This document shows positions 10,001 through 18,100 of a stretch of 28,958 nt of DNA, piece by piece. Under the pieces are notes generated by a model. The model was not told where the DNA came from. It ran no database searches and worked only from the letters and a program-made list of their open reading frames with translations. Position 1 is the first letter of the stretch; every line of letters begins with the position of its first letter. Source of the stretch: a virus; the IMG/VR virus record IMGVR_UViG_3300017719_000121, positions 1-28,958 of that record. One strand, 5' to 3'. A program made the position numbers and the translations under genes.

Positions 10001-10916
10001 ATCTTCTATTTTTATTATCAAAAGCATTTGTTACTTCACCTTCAAGAAATGAGTCTATTTCAAAAACTTCTCCATCTGGTGCTGTAACTTTTACTACATT
10101 ATTTCTCGAAGTTCCTTGGTCAACATTGCTTTGATCTTTTTTAAATGTTTCAATAGTAAAGTCTTCTAAAGCGCTTAGATTATTTAAGTAGTCTGCAAGT
10201 CCAGAAGCTCCAGTTCCAGCTGTTGATTTATCTTCTTTACCTTCTAAGGTTTTAGGCGTAAAGAGTTCTATGGGAATAATAGAATCATCTGCAACCGCGT
10301 CTTCTAGTTTAGCATCTCTAATAGCCACCATGCCTACAGCGCCTGGGACATCTACATCTTTCAAAGGAGATGGTGGTGGTTTAATCACCGACACTAAACC
10401 AGGAACCGGCTGACTTAGTTGTAGGTTTTGTTGTATTTCTGATAGTTCAGTGTCTTGTTGTTTTTGTTTTGACTTCCAGGTTTCAAATTTAACTTTTTCC
10501 TGATCCATCATAGGTAAAGACTCGTAGTCTATGTTTGGATTAGGATTCCAGTCTTCTTCCTCTTCTTCTTCTTCCACTGCTATTTCAGTAGCATTATCTC
10601 GTTTTTCTTGTTCAGAACCTTGCAATGCTTGAACGCCATAAGCATCATCAATATAACCTCTACCAGTAAACTCACCATCCAAACCTTTGCCTTGTAAACC
10701 TTCTCCACCTACAGCTACACTACCACCTGAGTGTTCATCTATCCACTTGTTTATATCATTGGTTATTGTAGGGTCATATTTTGACAAATAATCAAACATT
10801 GAAACCCTATAATTACCATCTTCTAAAAGTTTTTTATTTAGCTCTTCATTAGTTAAGGTAAAAGTATCTCCGTAAGCTTCTTTAATCTTAGCGTGAATTG
10901 GATCTATTGAAATCAT
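999..10916 (-). CDS. Giant 3305-residue virion-associated protein with zincin-like motif and HAD domain
   Basis: Probably an internal/cargo protein ejected with the DNA, by analogy of position with T7 gp16 and crAss-like giant virion proteins. Seen in order: acidic run near residue 118; hydrophobic segments near 622-645 and 700-728; Lys-rich helical region near 930-960; HEITH at 1219-1223 with an acidic YDEVVSQFIEE helix near 1275, a zincin-type metallopeptidase signature; a HAD phosphatase-like domain at about 2336-2490, with DFDDT (D2338, D2340, T2342), T2417 in VLTARS, and D2473-D2474 in FTDDHLG. A long helical C-terminal region follows (hydrophobic near 2969-2992), then a two-copy repeat at about 3198-3305. 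The motif [I/V]KFSE[T/S] recurs at F1802, F2300 and F2502. No RNA-polymerase DxDGD motif was noticed. It starts 18 bases after the 406-residue gene; the stop overlaps the next start. Catalytic activity and virion location are inferred. Confidence 0.85.
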   Translation of the reverse strand: MISIDPIHAKIKEAYGDTFTLTNEELNKKLLEDGNYRVSMFDYLSKYDPTITNDINKWIDEHSGGSVAVGGEGLQGKGLDGEFTGRGYIDDAYGVQALQGSEQEKRDNATEIAVEEEEEEEDWNPNPNIDYESLPMMDQEKVKFETWKSKQKQQDTELSEIQQNLQLSQPVPGLVSVIKPPPSPLKDVDVPGAVGMVAIRDAKLEDAVADDSIIPIELFTPKTLEGKEDKSTAGTGASGLADYLNNLSALEDFTIETFKKDQSNVDQGTSRNNVVKVTAPDGEVFEIDSFLEGEVTNAFDNKNRRSPKAAQNDFLKYLKNYITEDDIALIKLSTSSQESEVAALFKDAPTFKSKEQEDIFIKNGGKIEGGIFGLTQKDKRDAKDVYNNLDLSFELTSFGGQLFTTQNGEAQLEEAYNQLVAEAQEMGVKDFNPESLKFKAGSYYKYSTEVENRARQNAETNYLNATKSAKWEDWIEGGEKGVEGTSLTTALVTSIKDLIGSKADKRAARSLAVLEYSQQKLNQTLEVGLNNLEELNEFINNPLIKYDVDPRVTPAYETKDGRLLPVSLYENAMVERNTLEQTRNTFEKSYDLFMDAELKSEKEDENWAMIRRNYNDGHKFVNQLGIATADLLINVGYGSYKLFQTINPTYHMVKNMGFEPSGDFVDGLMNSWNSLKNEQSLNFKEDVAFGEIDSWSSLASYSLQSVAQQAPIILSMIATGGLSGAVGKGMGMTGKSLNTLGRVSSSTMIGLNSFGGKVSGMNYEEFVAGKDLYSDAEVLLKGAIYGIVEGGLAYVSTAKTLGDQVNRVKGFDLSKKAVIEEAEEMGKRAWLKNALTKDILPETAIEMGAEGLTTGLQNLVDGRPFLENMTETLFTAGAWGSGMSGMSSVYAFGLKDFTGNKETGIIREATKKYNEYSRQISNIQSKYNNLPRKKKKKYLNSEQRAADLKKIEQLQNLQQIENTKRIDAENQAEVNIKKKGISDPTVVREYVKSLSNAADIRQEAIDIMNDKEMSDENKNSAIEALENDYKEIMQAKADFTNTDTFGDPWAALTGAAVRALPFSETKKNHRRIKAAAIDAIIKDKPRGYKPTKAEINSAASDIMLDEKIEVNTRRDAKIASELGLNHQVFETNEEAVNYIEVQYDAMIDRFREENIDNQEDSKAKRKSEKELKKMISDKAKAISKINKGNVNGLKMKPIDADIISIENMKKNKRTETGIHEITHGISANLIKLNPAAFNQMGKQLVNYLQYTGQSSVLRKMQLDNANIFDSEGNIDYDEVVSQFIEEGGASIDLEKMDNTIAILGRTFNAGLKQAGGFQIEFSGETEILQYFVGLSKALKSGSLTAPSIKGLEKSFKNLESQRVKEIIEKRILPSSEYTTEQKEAIVKKFIPNSDIEVKGKVISIVPDEKSIAASEIKLSEKNPTLYENTSKIFESDLTTKEKGFEIGQLWKNEVASRLRKGYRLGNQFLKPSDWDGWSDEVANDVVSDVATGNSGIPGIVKNYQKGKGNVDSIQAYINLLLNKKITGYLPNDLVAGDLSIDSETARQIEDVKAGRFDEDMDNKETPGTRQLESFEDLSIVTPELFDGIRKIVTDKLKRVAITKGFNQDTVNTEIQSSIEKEITKVIKEEMGPISKSALGFATKKYTDFIVTNMDQIIGAMPIDIIKQKAKSKAWSNIFKLTEIGREDIKKVDADGKTTNYRKQIFEVQKPDPNDFKKYFTRGGYTTLIARQKSLIQPIAKELAKTEIFKLKNDPDFLNEISKRTGMTEQEVSTMYIDNVLTNLQDVLDQTAGESRSQDTIKFSETLAGKDIKSKQALIDGMKTDTFRSMVSQNLANIDFLNKDGKTSAIRDAMENYFYPAELFFEDITNKEMKRIATDFSGPLKPTFQSQVKAESKRSNEIELSNIIADSLIDKVINQTDYKAIELALGINSVDYDKKSITSINQGRAMALKLAIKIGREKFIRLFAPGLQGPDGLAGLEVTGTPKSLKLVDSDVSGDAKVARTGLFRNVEDLYNNVINAKDANGKLLVGPSKGDFGNVSSKGNMDSRVFKKNWYFSEKWESLNGDKKAELEFINEIAKEGELNKKIYKETINDLAQNLNKLNKLQKDLDAKKITQEEFENKTKDLITLTPTEARWMVSVDSGSMQGALKSSASLIGYPTLNRTDLQQSLNLAPNDKYVLEHMTPAKYMALLTYKYLLDPSAKSKSDFNTELDNFHTIILPDGVDSILRAEGKQASMGMKHRIGDDPFQTRYDEVLAIMELTKKDGSVVGNNTVNYSETFNDKGTQNFDSSLINSSEVKFSESDQNSGISVIEAELLDKALAIARDPNAPVKKIRVFDFDDTLARTNSNVLYTMPDGTKGKLTAEQFAKDGDAMLAEGAVWDFSEFNKVVDGKPGPLLDIAKKIQEVRGTKDVFVLTARSQESAQSIKMFLDEVGLDIPLENITGLGDSSPLAKSGWMVDKAAEGYNDFYFTDDHLGNIDAVDKVMSVIDVKSKTQQAKIKFSETVDQKMNDIIYEKTGIESFKEYSDVKAKAAGRNVKRFSLIPASAEDFGGLLYSFLGKGSEGNAQWQWMQDTLIKPYNRGVNDATIAQNTLTADFKALKNSLEGIPKNLKKVAFDGFTFEDIVRVTAWESQGIEVDGLSKRDLKNMRDFVAENPELGTFAQQIVALTKSDGYYYPGKDWLAGTITTDFREGLRSNTRSRYLKEWNENIDQAFSNKNLNKIEAAYGASFREALENSIYRMKTGTNRSSTMGKLESRVLDYINNSVGTVMFLNTRSAILQTISSINFMNWSDNNPLKAGKAFANQPQFWKDFMFLMNSDYLVDRRNGLKINVSDSEISEAAKTSKNKAKGVISTLLSKGFVLTQFADSFAIASGGATFYRNRLDTYKKQGLSDKEASKKAFEDFKATAETSQQSSDPSKISSQQASTLGKVLLAFANTPSQYSRIMKKSALDLANGRGDWKENISKIVYYGAIQNIIFTTLQSALFGLAFSDDDEEGALEEKSLTAANSMVDNVLRGLGIGGTIVSTVKNLAIDIYDRSNRKRPEYGDAAWKMLDFAPPIDIKVSKFRGGLMEWDYNKDSPEANDPFDINNPAYGAMAKVVAATTNIPLDRLVQKLRNVQGAVDSDNQNWQRIAMLLGWPKWQLEPYTKPTKYKEEEGRSYSYKDLLKSKEDIDVFDKEQNKIKTKAANKLFKDEHPVLYDMDKSAQDKKLKQLGVSPGKIASLKSERERVELIVKLEEDPKYKIKEDESIDKLNFKLKNKKYFKLTKIEQVAKLDSLGLTKKQIRELSSEADRVKKLLELMEE
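1002..1295 (-). repeat. C-terminal two-copy protein repeat inside the giant protein
   Basis: The last about 100 residues contain two related helical units about 64 residues apart: KKLKQLGVSPGKIASLKSER from residue 3210 (about 1197-1289) and AKLDSLGLTKKQIRELSSEA from residue 3274 (1002-1097). Both show LGxxxxxIxxLxSExxRV followed by a Leu/Glu-rich end. The pattern (helix, LG turn, helix, basic) resembles small SAP/helix-extension-helix units, though that assignment is only suggestive. Confidence 0.6.
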
Positions 10917-10933
10917 ATATATATGTTATATTA

Positions 10934-12154
10934 CTAAAGTATTTGATACTGAGCCACGATTTGACTTAATGCTTGGTCTCTATAGTCTTCTTCTGAGTAA
11001 TTAAATTCTTTTTTACTTCCAGCTTGCATTATTGGTTTACCACTTGCGTCCATCTCTGGCTGACCAGTTAATGGATCTATTTTAGGAACTGGTGTAGCTT
11101 TATCTCTTACGTTGTTAAAAGACTGAAATGTTCCTGCGAATTCTTCTGGTCCTAAAAGATCTGTTAGTAAATTATATCTTCCGTCATGTCCTGCTGTTCC
11201 TGGCGGAAGCTTACCATTTATAATAAATTGGTTTAACAACGCTTGGTCAAGTACCATTTGTTTCTTTCCTCCAGTACTTTTTATATATCTAGGATCAGTA
11301 TCTGGCATTGGCTTACCTATAGTTCCGTCTTGTACTAACTGTTCTAAAACTTTAGCAGATTTCATTATTTCATCTTGTATAAGAGCATTTTCTGGTACAA
11401 GTTCAAAATACTCCCCACTTTTAGCAACTTTAGTTGACCAGTCTGACAAATTAAAAGAGTCTTCTATTTTAAAATCATAATCTCCTTCTGTACCATATTG
11501 TCCGGTACTTGCAATAGGTTTTCCTTGTAAATCTGTTTTTACTTCATCGCTTAATAGTGATATTTGAAAATTAGCATCTCCTGGTTGACTAGATATTACT
11601 ACATTTTGCTTACCGTCTTCCCATGATGCAAACATGTTTATTAATCCAGCGTTCTTTGAATCACCTAATACTAATGCTCCACCTTCTTCTGCTCCATACT
11701 GTATAGCAGCTTTATAATCATTGTAAGCAGTTAGCAAATGACCCATGTCGCCTTTCAACTGTCTCATTTTTAATATAGCATTATTAGTAGCATTTAATAC
11801 TTGTTGATTTGAAGCTTCTGGACCTAAGCCGTCAAGTGTTGATTTTAAATTATCTCCAATAAAACTTAGTTGACCATCTATTTGAGACTGCAAAGAGTTC
11901 CTGTCTTTTTCGTCTTTAACTCCAGAAGCTAAAGTGCTAGCAACTTGCTTAGCAGCTAAAAAATCTTCATTAAACTTACCGTAAGCTTTTTCATCTCTTA
12001 GTATTTTTTTATCTGCTTCAGCTTGTTGTGCCTGCTTTTTCTTAGTAAATGTTTCAATAGAACTAGTCATAGCATTTTGAAAGTTAGCTATACTAGAAGC
12101 CATTGCCTTCATTTTTGTATTGTAATTTACTCCTTTAGGATTCGCGTAACTCAT
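10934..12154 (-). CDS. Probable internal virion / cargo protein, 406 residues
   Basis: 406 residues, no signal peptide or membrane segment. The N-terminal third is a helical, Ala/Gln/Lys-rich region (AMASSIANFQNAMTSSIETF, then KKKQAQQAEADKK). The middle is mixed, and the C-terminal region contains Pro/Gly-rich loops. I do not recognise a named domain. It lies between the 252-residue coiled-coil protein and the giant, with spacing of 2 and 17 bases. This is the same slot as T7 gp15 between gp14 and gp16, so an internal or ejected virion role is the best guess. The start ATG at 12154 immediately follows the upstream stop and is preceded by an A/T leader with no Shine-Dalgarno sequence. Confidence 0.7.
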   Translation of the reverse strand: MSYANPKGVNYNTKMKAMASSIANFQNAMTSSIETFTKKKQAQQAEADKKILRDEKAYGKFNEDFLAAKQVASTLASGVKDEKDRNSLQSQIDGQLSFIGDNLKSTLDGLGPEASNQQVLNATNNAILKMRQLKGDMGHLLTAYNDYKAAIQYGAEEGGALVLGDSKNAGLINMFASWEDGKQNVVISSQPGDANFQISLLSDEVKTDLQGKPIASTGQYGTEGDYDFKIEDSFNLSDWSTKVAKSGEYFELVPENALIQDEIMKSAKVLEQLVQDGTIGKPMPDTDPRYIKSTGGKKQMVLDQALLNQFIINGKLPPGTAGHDGRYNLLTDLLGPEEFAGTFQSFNNVRDKATPVPKIDPLTGQPEMDASGKPIMQAGSKKEFNYSEEDYRDQALSQIVAQYQIL

Positions 12155-12156
12155 AT

Positions 12157-12915
12157 TTATCCAATTTTGTAATAGTTATCATCATCAGCATCCGCATTAA
12201 AAGCTCCAAAGCCACCTCCACTGCCGCCACTTCCGCTAGATTGCACATCTTGAAGAGCACCAAAAGCAGCTACTCCACTTGAGAGTCCACTAGTTATACC
12301 ACTCATCATAGAAGCATTACCAGCGGCATTTAAGTCTATAGCATTTTGATTGCTTTGATCCATTAAGTCAGAAGCTCTGTCTAACTTTGCTATATCTCTT
12401 GTTTCTTGTCTATCAAAAGCGTTTACTTCTTCAGCTATAGCTAATTGTTCTAGGTCCATTTGTTGTTTCAACCTGTTTGCTTCACCGGTTATTTTCAATT
12501 TTTGATTAGCTGCTTCTTGATTTTCTATACTTGCAGCAACCTTAGCTTTTCCTTCTGCAGCGGCTCTAGCTAAAGCTGTTGCTCCACCAGCTGAAGTACC
12601 ACTTTTGTTAATAGCGTCTAACGTGTTAGCTAAGTCTTGATCTTGCTGTTCTACTTGCATTTCAACACCTTTCATAGCAACACCCATTTGTTCATATGGA
12701 TTAAATACTTGACTCTTGAGATCTCTTATTTTTTGAGATTGATCAATTACGGGTGGACGCATTTGTTCTAACTCTCTGAGTCTTTTTTCTTGCCTTCTTG
12801 CTTTACCAGCTTCTAGACGCGCTGCTTTCTTTTGCTGAGATCCTGAAATTATACCTGATGTAATGCCTGTAGCCGCGGCAATACTTCCCGTTACTATAGC
12901 TAAAATTGCTGACAT
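12157..12915 (-). CDS. Ala/Gln-rich coiled-coil internal virion protein (T7 gp14-like by position)
   Basis: 252 residues. The N-terminus (about 3-25, ILAIVTGSIAAATGITSGII) is a small-residue hydrophobic helix that could insert in a membrane. Residues about 28-190 are a long Ala/Gln/Glu/Lys-rich helical region with no Cys. The C-terminus is Gly/Ser-rich (SSGSGGSGGGFGAF) and then acidic. This build, a hydrophobic N-terminus, long coil and flexible tail, is typical of podovirus core proteins that are ejected and line the envelope channel. It precedes the 406-residue and giant proteins, reinforcing that reading. No sequence-family match is claimed. Confidence 0.68.
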   Translation of the reverse strand: MSAILAIVTGSIAAATGITSGIISGSQQKKAARLEAGKARRQEKRLRELEQMRPPVIDQSQKIRDLKSQVFNPYEQMGVAMKGVEMQVEQQDQDLANTLDAINKSGTSAGGATALARAAAEGKAKVAASIENQEAANQKLKITGEANRLKQQMDLEQLAIAEEVNAFDRQETRDIAKLDRASDLMDQSNQNAIDLNAAGNASMMSGITSGLSSGVAAFGALQDVQSSGSGGSGGGFGAFNADADDDNYYKIG

Positions 12916-12916
12916 A

Positions 12917-13399
12917 TTATTTATTTTTTATAGATTGTTCATATTCTTTTACGCTCATAGCTACCATTTCTTTTTCCAAGAAATCTAAATCCTCTGTATC
13001 AGTAGGATTCTTATGGCAGTTTATCCATATTGAATCTTCATTTGCGCTTATAACTCTTTGTGTTCCAGGTTGTGATATAGTATAACAAGGCGCTTGATAA
13101 TCTTGTATACCATTTTTATCAGCTACAGTTACATTACCACTCATTAAGAACCATACATGTTTTTGCTTATGTACAGCACTAACTACTACGCTACCTTTCT
13201 GTAAATCCATTCTTCTTATATACACTCCATCAGTAAACTCATGTGTAACAATAACTCCACCACCTTCATTGACTAGATTTTTTCCATCACCAATGATAAA
13301 TTCGCCGTCTGCGTTGTTTATCATTTCCTTGCCTAACTCTTCTATTAGATCTGTTCTAGATAGTTCTTTTTTATTTGATTTTATTAAATTTAATTCCAT
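12917..13399 (-). CDS. Cupin-fold (RmlC-like) small protein
   Basis: 160 residues. From about residue 45 it reads as a beta-rich cupin: GGGVIVTHEF, then GVYIRRMDLQKGSVVVSAVH with an HKQKH (H77, H81) followed by a G88 turn, then APCYTISQPGTQRVISANED and a WINCH strand (H129). The spacing matches cupin motifs 1 and 2, although the usual Glu of motif 1 is not evident (hydrophobic there). Metal-binding and enzymatic function are therefore uncertain; a structural role in the tail or assembly is equally possible. Similar proteins occur in marine phages next to tail genes, from memory. It sits between the tail proteins and the internal proteins with gaps of 1-3 bases. Confidence 0.7.
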   Translation of the reverse strand: MELNLIKSNKKELSRTDLIEELGKEMINNADGEFIIGDGKNLVNEGGGVIVTHEFTDGVYIRRMDLQKGSVVVSAVHKQKHVWFLMSGNVTVADKNGIQDYQAPCYTISQPGTQRVISANEDSIWINCHKNPTDTEDLDFLEKEMVAMSVKEYEQSIKNK

Positions 13400-13402
13400 A
13401 TT

Positions 13403-15142
13403 TTATGAGGACATAACATAGTTGCTAGCTACAGAGAATAATTCTTTCATACCTCCTGGTTGAGTTTCATTATCAGTAGATATTTTTACAGTGGCAAAAT
13501 ATCCTTTAATACCTGACATTTGCGCTCCAAAAATTATTTCACCTGGAGCTTGTGTAGAGTTATTGATAAGATTAGCAACGTATCTGTTTTCTTTTCTATC
13601 AAAACCTCCATAATAAGTAACTTGATCTACTTTGTATTGACCCATGTTGTAGCTTAAAACCGGTTTAGTAGAGTCTCTATATTGATTACTATCTACATAT
13701 GTAAAAGGATCTGAAAGTGCTCCTGAAACTTGCAAGTCAGGATCCACACCCGTGTAATCAGAGGCAAAGAAATCCATTTTCCAACCATTACTACCTTCGT
13801 AGCTTATAGTGTTGAAATTTTTAACTAAAACAGGTTGTGGATTAAATACAAAAGTAACACTTGCAGAAGCTCTTGGTTCATTGTAAAACACGCCTCTAGT
13901 GTTGTTATCTGGTATAGTTTGATAGTAATGCTCGTATATGTTACTATCAACAAAACTATAGTATATATTTTTAGAACTACCTAAGAAAGAAGGTTTATAA
14001 CTAAAAAAGCTAGTCCATCCCGATACCGTTTCATCAAAAGATACTGTAGCATAGTCTGTATTTTTAGAAATATACCTAGGCTTTTCTTGTAGTGACAAAG
14101 TATACATGGCGTTATGTATATCCCAACCTCCTGGTGCTTGACCCTTATATAACTTAGTAAATCTAATTTCAGTGTTATTATAAGTACCTGACAATAAAAT
14201 AGGACTTGAAAACGTTACATTAAACTTATCTTGAACAGCAGTAGATGTAACATCTGTAACGAAACCTCCTGAAAAGCCTTCGTAAAAAACTTGTGATCCT
14301 ATATCCACAGAGCATATGTTAGCTGCTGATATAGTTATTGTATCTGTATTACCTGTTCCTTCAAACTCTGGAACCCTAAAAACACTAACATCGCTTAGGT
14401 ACTCGCTTGAAACTTTCTGTAATTCGTCTCTAAAATAATCACGCATACCATACATGCTTATTTCAGTTATACCATCTCTAGAAAGCCTTAAAACAGCAGC
14501 TCGGTCACGATCTATAAAGTACTTTCTAAAACCATAAACAGCAAACGATTCTGGATTTGTGCTTATGCCATATTCACCTAAATAACCTACAGGTTGTCCC
14601 AAAAATTTAACGCTAGCTGATTCTACAGAACCTTGATCGCCTGAATATAATGCGTTCTTGTTTATTAAAACTTTGTTTACTTTCTTCTCTTGGAATACTA
14701 TAAGATTAGTATCTTCTGTATAAAGTTTTTGAATAGTACCATTTAAAGGGTCTAAATCTTTTATTATAGCTGCACCAATAGAAAATACATTTGTTTCATT
14801 AAAACCAGTTCTTGAGTTAATTAGACCTGAGTATATTAAACTACTAGATCTATCCACTCTCCTTGGATTGTCGTCAACAACATAAGCTCTAACACCTAAA
14901 GATAGACCAGTGTTGTTAAAACCACCTTTATATCTAGACTCTTCTATGTAGAAGTTTTGATAGCCAGTCTTAGGAGTTCCTTGAGTACCGCTAGTGCCAA
15001 AAGGGAAAGGTATGTTTTCATAACCCTTTGGGTTCCAAGGTAAACCAGGCCAAGAACCTTGGTCATTAGTTGTTGAAGTACTATTAACAACCTTCTTTAA
15101 CCAAAAAGAATTAAAATATTTTACCTCTATTGTTGCTGCCAT
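13403..15142 (-). CDS. Large tail protein, muzzle/nozzle-like, 579 residues
   Basis: 579 residues, beta-rich and nearly Cys-free. The segments YIEESRYKGGFNNTGLSLGV, SSLIYSGLINSRTGFNETN, LDPLNGTIQKLYTEDTNLIV and NPESFAVYGFRKYFIDRDRA, followed by AVLRLSRDGITEISMYGMRD, match from memory a conserved tail protein of uncultured marine podovirus-like phages. The repeated short strands with D-G turns suggest a beta-propeller or tail-tube (T7 gp12-like) fold. It directly follows the 1325-residue tail protein with a 30-base gap that contains one copy of the TAACAAGTGA motif. It may form one assembly with that neighbour. ATG at 15142 is the first in frame. Confidence 0.72.
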   Translation of the reverse strand: MAATIEVKYFNSFWLKKVVNSTSTTNDQGSWPGLPWNPKGYENIPFPFGTSGTQGTPKTGYQNFYIEESRYKGGFNNTGLSLGVRAYVVDDNPRRVDRSSSLIYSGLINSRTGFNETNVFSIGAAIIKDLDPLNGTIQKLYTEDTNLIVFQEKKVNKVLINKNALYSGDQGSVESASVKFLGQPVGYLGEYGISTNPESFAVYGFRKYFIDRDRAAVLRLSRDGITEISMYGMRDYFRDELQKVSSEYLSDVSVFRVPEFEGTGNTDTITISAANICSVDIGSQVFYEGFSGGFVTDVTSTAVQDKFNVTFSSPILLSGTYNNTEIRFTKLYKGQAPGGWDIHNAMYTLSLQEKPRYISKNTDYATVSFDETVSGWTSFFSYKPSFLGSSKNIYYSFVDSNIYEHYYQTIPDNNTRGVFYNEPRASASVTFVFNPQPVLVKNFNTISYEGSNGWKMDFFASDYTGVDPDLQVSGALSDPFTYVDSNQYRDSTKPVLSYNMGQYKVDQVTYYGGFDRKENRYVANLINNSTQAPGEIIFGAQMSGIKGYFATVKISTDNETQPGGMKELFSVASNYVMSS

Positions 15143-15144
15143 GT

Positions 15145-15162
15145 TTATATAATCACTTGTTA
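15145..15162 (-). repeat. Intergenic motif TAACAAGTGATTATATAA, copy 1
   Basis: Eighteen bases lying in the 30-base gap between the two large tail genes, ending two bases before the ATG triplet of the 579-residue gene. It matches 17 of 18 bases with a second intergenic copy at 21119-21136. Possible promoter, processing or regulatory element; no function is shown. Confidence 0.55.
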
Positions 15163-15172
15163 AAAAATATTA

Positions 15173-18100
15173 TTACCCGATCTCTGGACCTGTAACTGTA
15201 ACAACCCTAGTTAGTCTTTGAGCTTCTGCAAATGTAGAGGTTGATAAGCCACCTTCATCTTGGACATTTAGTTCTATTGTATAAGTACCATTAGGTGTTA
15301 ATGATAAACAAGATACTATAGGTATACCTAAGTTAGGAATAAATTGTGAAACTGAAAAAGCATTGTCCGGGTACAGCACACTTGGACCAGACTTTATTGT
15401 AACATCCCATGTTAAACCTAAGTTATTTCTTGAGCTATCAAAAGAGCCATTTTCAGCAGCTAATAAAGCTGGAGTCATCTCTAAGCTAACGCTTTTATCT
15501 ATGCTTCCTGAACCAGTTAATGGATTTGATCCATAATTAGGACTAGCATTACCAAGTATTGTAGGTTCATTAGGCGAAAGTATAGAAGTTATAGGGAAAT
15601 TACTTACTGAGCTAGGTGCTGTTACTTTTATGTAAAAAGTGTAAGTTTCTCCTGTTGCTCCATAATAAAATAGACTAGCTGTTTTTATTCTGTATTTACC
15701 TGGATTAGCTGCATCTACTTCTATATCAAAATCCGTTTTTCTTTCATTACCTAGATTATCTATAACAGAATTTATCTCCATTTCTGCAGTTGTTAGATTA
15801 TTACCTGCCGTGTCATTAGCATAGAAATAATCTGTAATAGGTAAACCACTAGCAAAAGACTCTACAAGACTAAAGTTCCAAACATCTAAAGATCTAGGCG
15901 TATAGATATCACCAGCTTCTATAAGATCGTTCAAGTCTTCAATTAATCCTGAAGTGCTAGTCTCCCAATAAATATCTAATCTAGAATCTATAGGAGTAGT
16001 TTCATACACTGAAAAAGCAGGTGTCATTAGACCTGGGTATTCTTTTTTCGTTACGTCTAAAGTAAATGTAGCTTCACCATCACCGGCTCCTGTTATTTCA
16101 AGGTTTTGAGTTCCGACAGTATACCCTTGTATGTCTTTAGAGTTTGCGTTTGATATAGATATTTTAATAGGAGCTCCTGCTGCATCTACTTCTTCTATAT
16201 TAACTAATATTCCAACACCACCGTCTTCTCCTACTACTTGAGTGGATATATTTTCTGATCCAGCAACGTATTCAGTACCATTAGCAGGTTGTGTTGCTAT
16301 ACTATATATTAAATTATGTGCATTAACACTAGGACCTACAGCCCCCATAGTATAATCAGCTAATTCTATTTTACCTATTAAAGGGTTGTTTTGATAACCA
16401 AAAAATACCGGAGCTCTGTTATATGGACTTACAGCTGTTGGGTTCCAAAGACCTAAGTCTGTTCCGCTACCTACTGTTACAACAACATCTTCTTTTTGAC
16501 CAGGATACCATTGAGATGTATTAGCTACTCGGCTTAAATCAAACCATATTATAGGTCTTAAACCAATAAATGCTCCACTATCTGGAACAGCTATCTCATA
16601 CTTATTAAATCCTTCCACCGCTGTCGTATCAGTGTCTCTATAGCCACTACCAAAATCTACAATTTCTATTTGAGCTATTTTATTAGCAGCTGTTACTGCA
16701 GTAACTCTAACAGTCATACCTCTGCCAGTCTTACCCCATCCATTATAATTAGGGTCATTAATTATAGCTGGCACTCTGTTAACTACAACGCTATAAATAT
16801 CTCCTACACTAACATCATCAGATGTGGCAGCACTTAGATCTAAGCCAAGTGGAAAAGGGGTGTTTGCTTTAGCGTAATTCATTACTCTAGGGAAAAGCTT
16901 TACACTAGCATTGTTTATTTGACTACCTGAATCTAAATCTCTTTCTCTATCTCTAGTTTTTAATATGTTTTCTCCTTCTTCCGTATATGGGTCTACAACA
17001 AATTTTGTTCCACTAGTATCTAAAAATTCGTAGTAAGATGGATCGTCTTCAAAGCTAGGTCTACCAGTTCTAAAAACTAATTGATTAGGACCAACTAAAG
17101 ATAAATCTCTAGGAATTTTATTAATATTGTCTGATGAAATAGCTATATGACCTATTGGTTCACTATCAGAAGCTGCTAACGGATAAGCAGATTCACCATC
17201 TATATATCCATTTAATAATCCTGGAAAAAATATATTGTAATACTCTTGTTGAGACTGTTTTACAACTATTTTATAACTATACCAACCAGTAGGGTTAGTT
17301 TCACTGTATAAACCCGGTTCACCAGTTACATCAGACTTAACTGATTGTATAGGAGAGTTAAAAGTTACTTTTAAAGAATCACCAGCCCAAGTATCATTAG
17401 CTGATAACAAATCACCAGCATCGCCTGGGTAGTAAGAAAAGTCTGTAGAAGTACTTTTAGTATTAGTACCAGCTTTATATGGAGTAAAAACAGTAGAACC
17501 CTGTAGGATTTTACCATTACTTGTATTTATAGAGTCTATAGACGAAAGTACAGTTGTGGATTGTCTACCATACCTATCAGATAATACTACGCCCACTTGA
17601 TAGGATCTATTTTGCTTTAGTGTATGGTTTTGATATTCTTTTCTTATAGAACTACTAGTAGCACCTGATAACGGCAACTTTTCACTAACAGAAACAACGT
17701 AATCTAAACTAGCTGGCGGTGTCCCTTTATCTATGTAATTACCGTATATTACTCTATTTCCTGCTACTTCTTGACCTAAAGATCTTAATGGAGTTTGGTC
17801 ATATACTCTAAGCAAAGCTGTGTCTGGAAGTGTTTTATAAGGCTTTTCTGACTTGTAGTTATATCTATAATATTTATAATCAATGTCTCCCCATGAAGAA
17901 GCGTCTTTACTGTCTAATACTTTTAAAGATGTTTGATCTGATTGCTTGTATATTATTTCAACTTCTGATACTTTAAATTTATCTTCTGCATCTTCCCATT
18001 TAGCTGATTTATTTGTACCTTCAAAAAAACCTGGCGCTGGAATAAGTAAATTTATATTATTTATCTTATTCTGCATAAATTCTATTTCAGTACTTTTATA

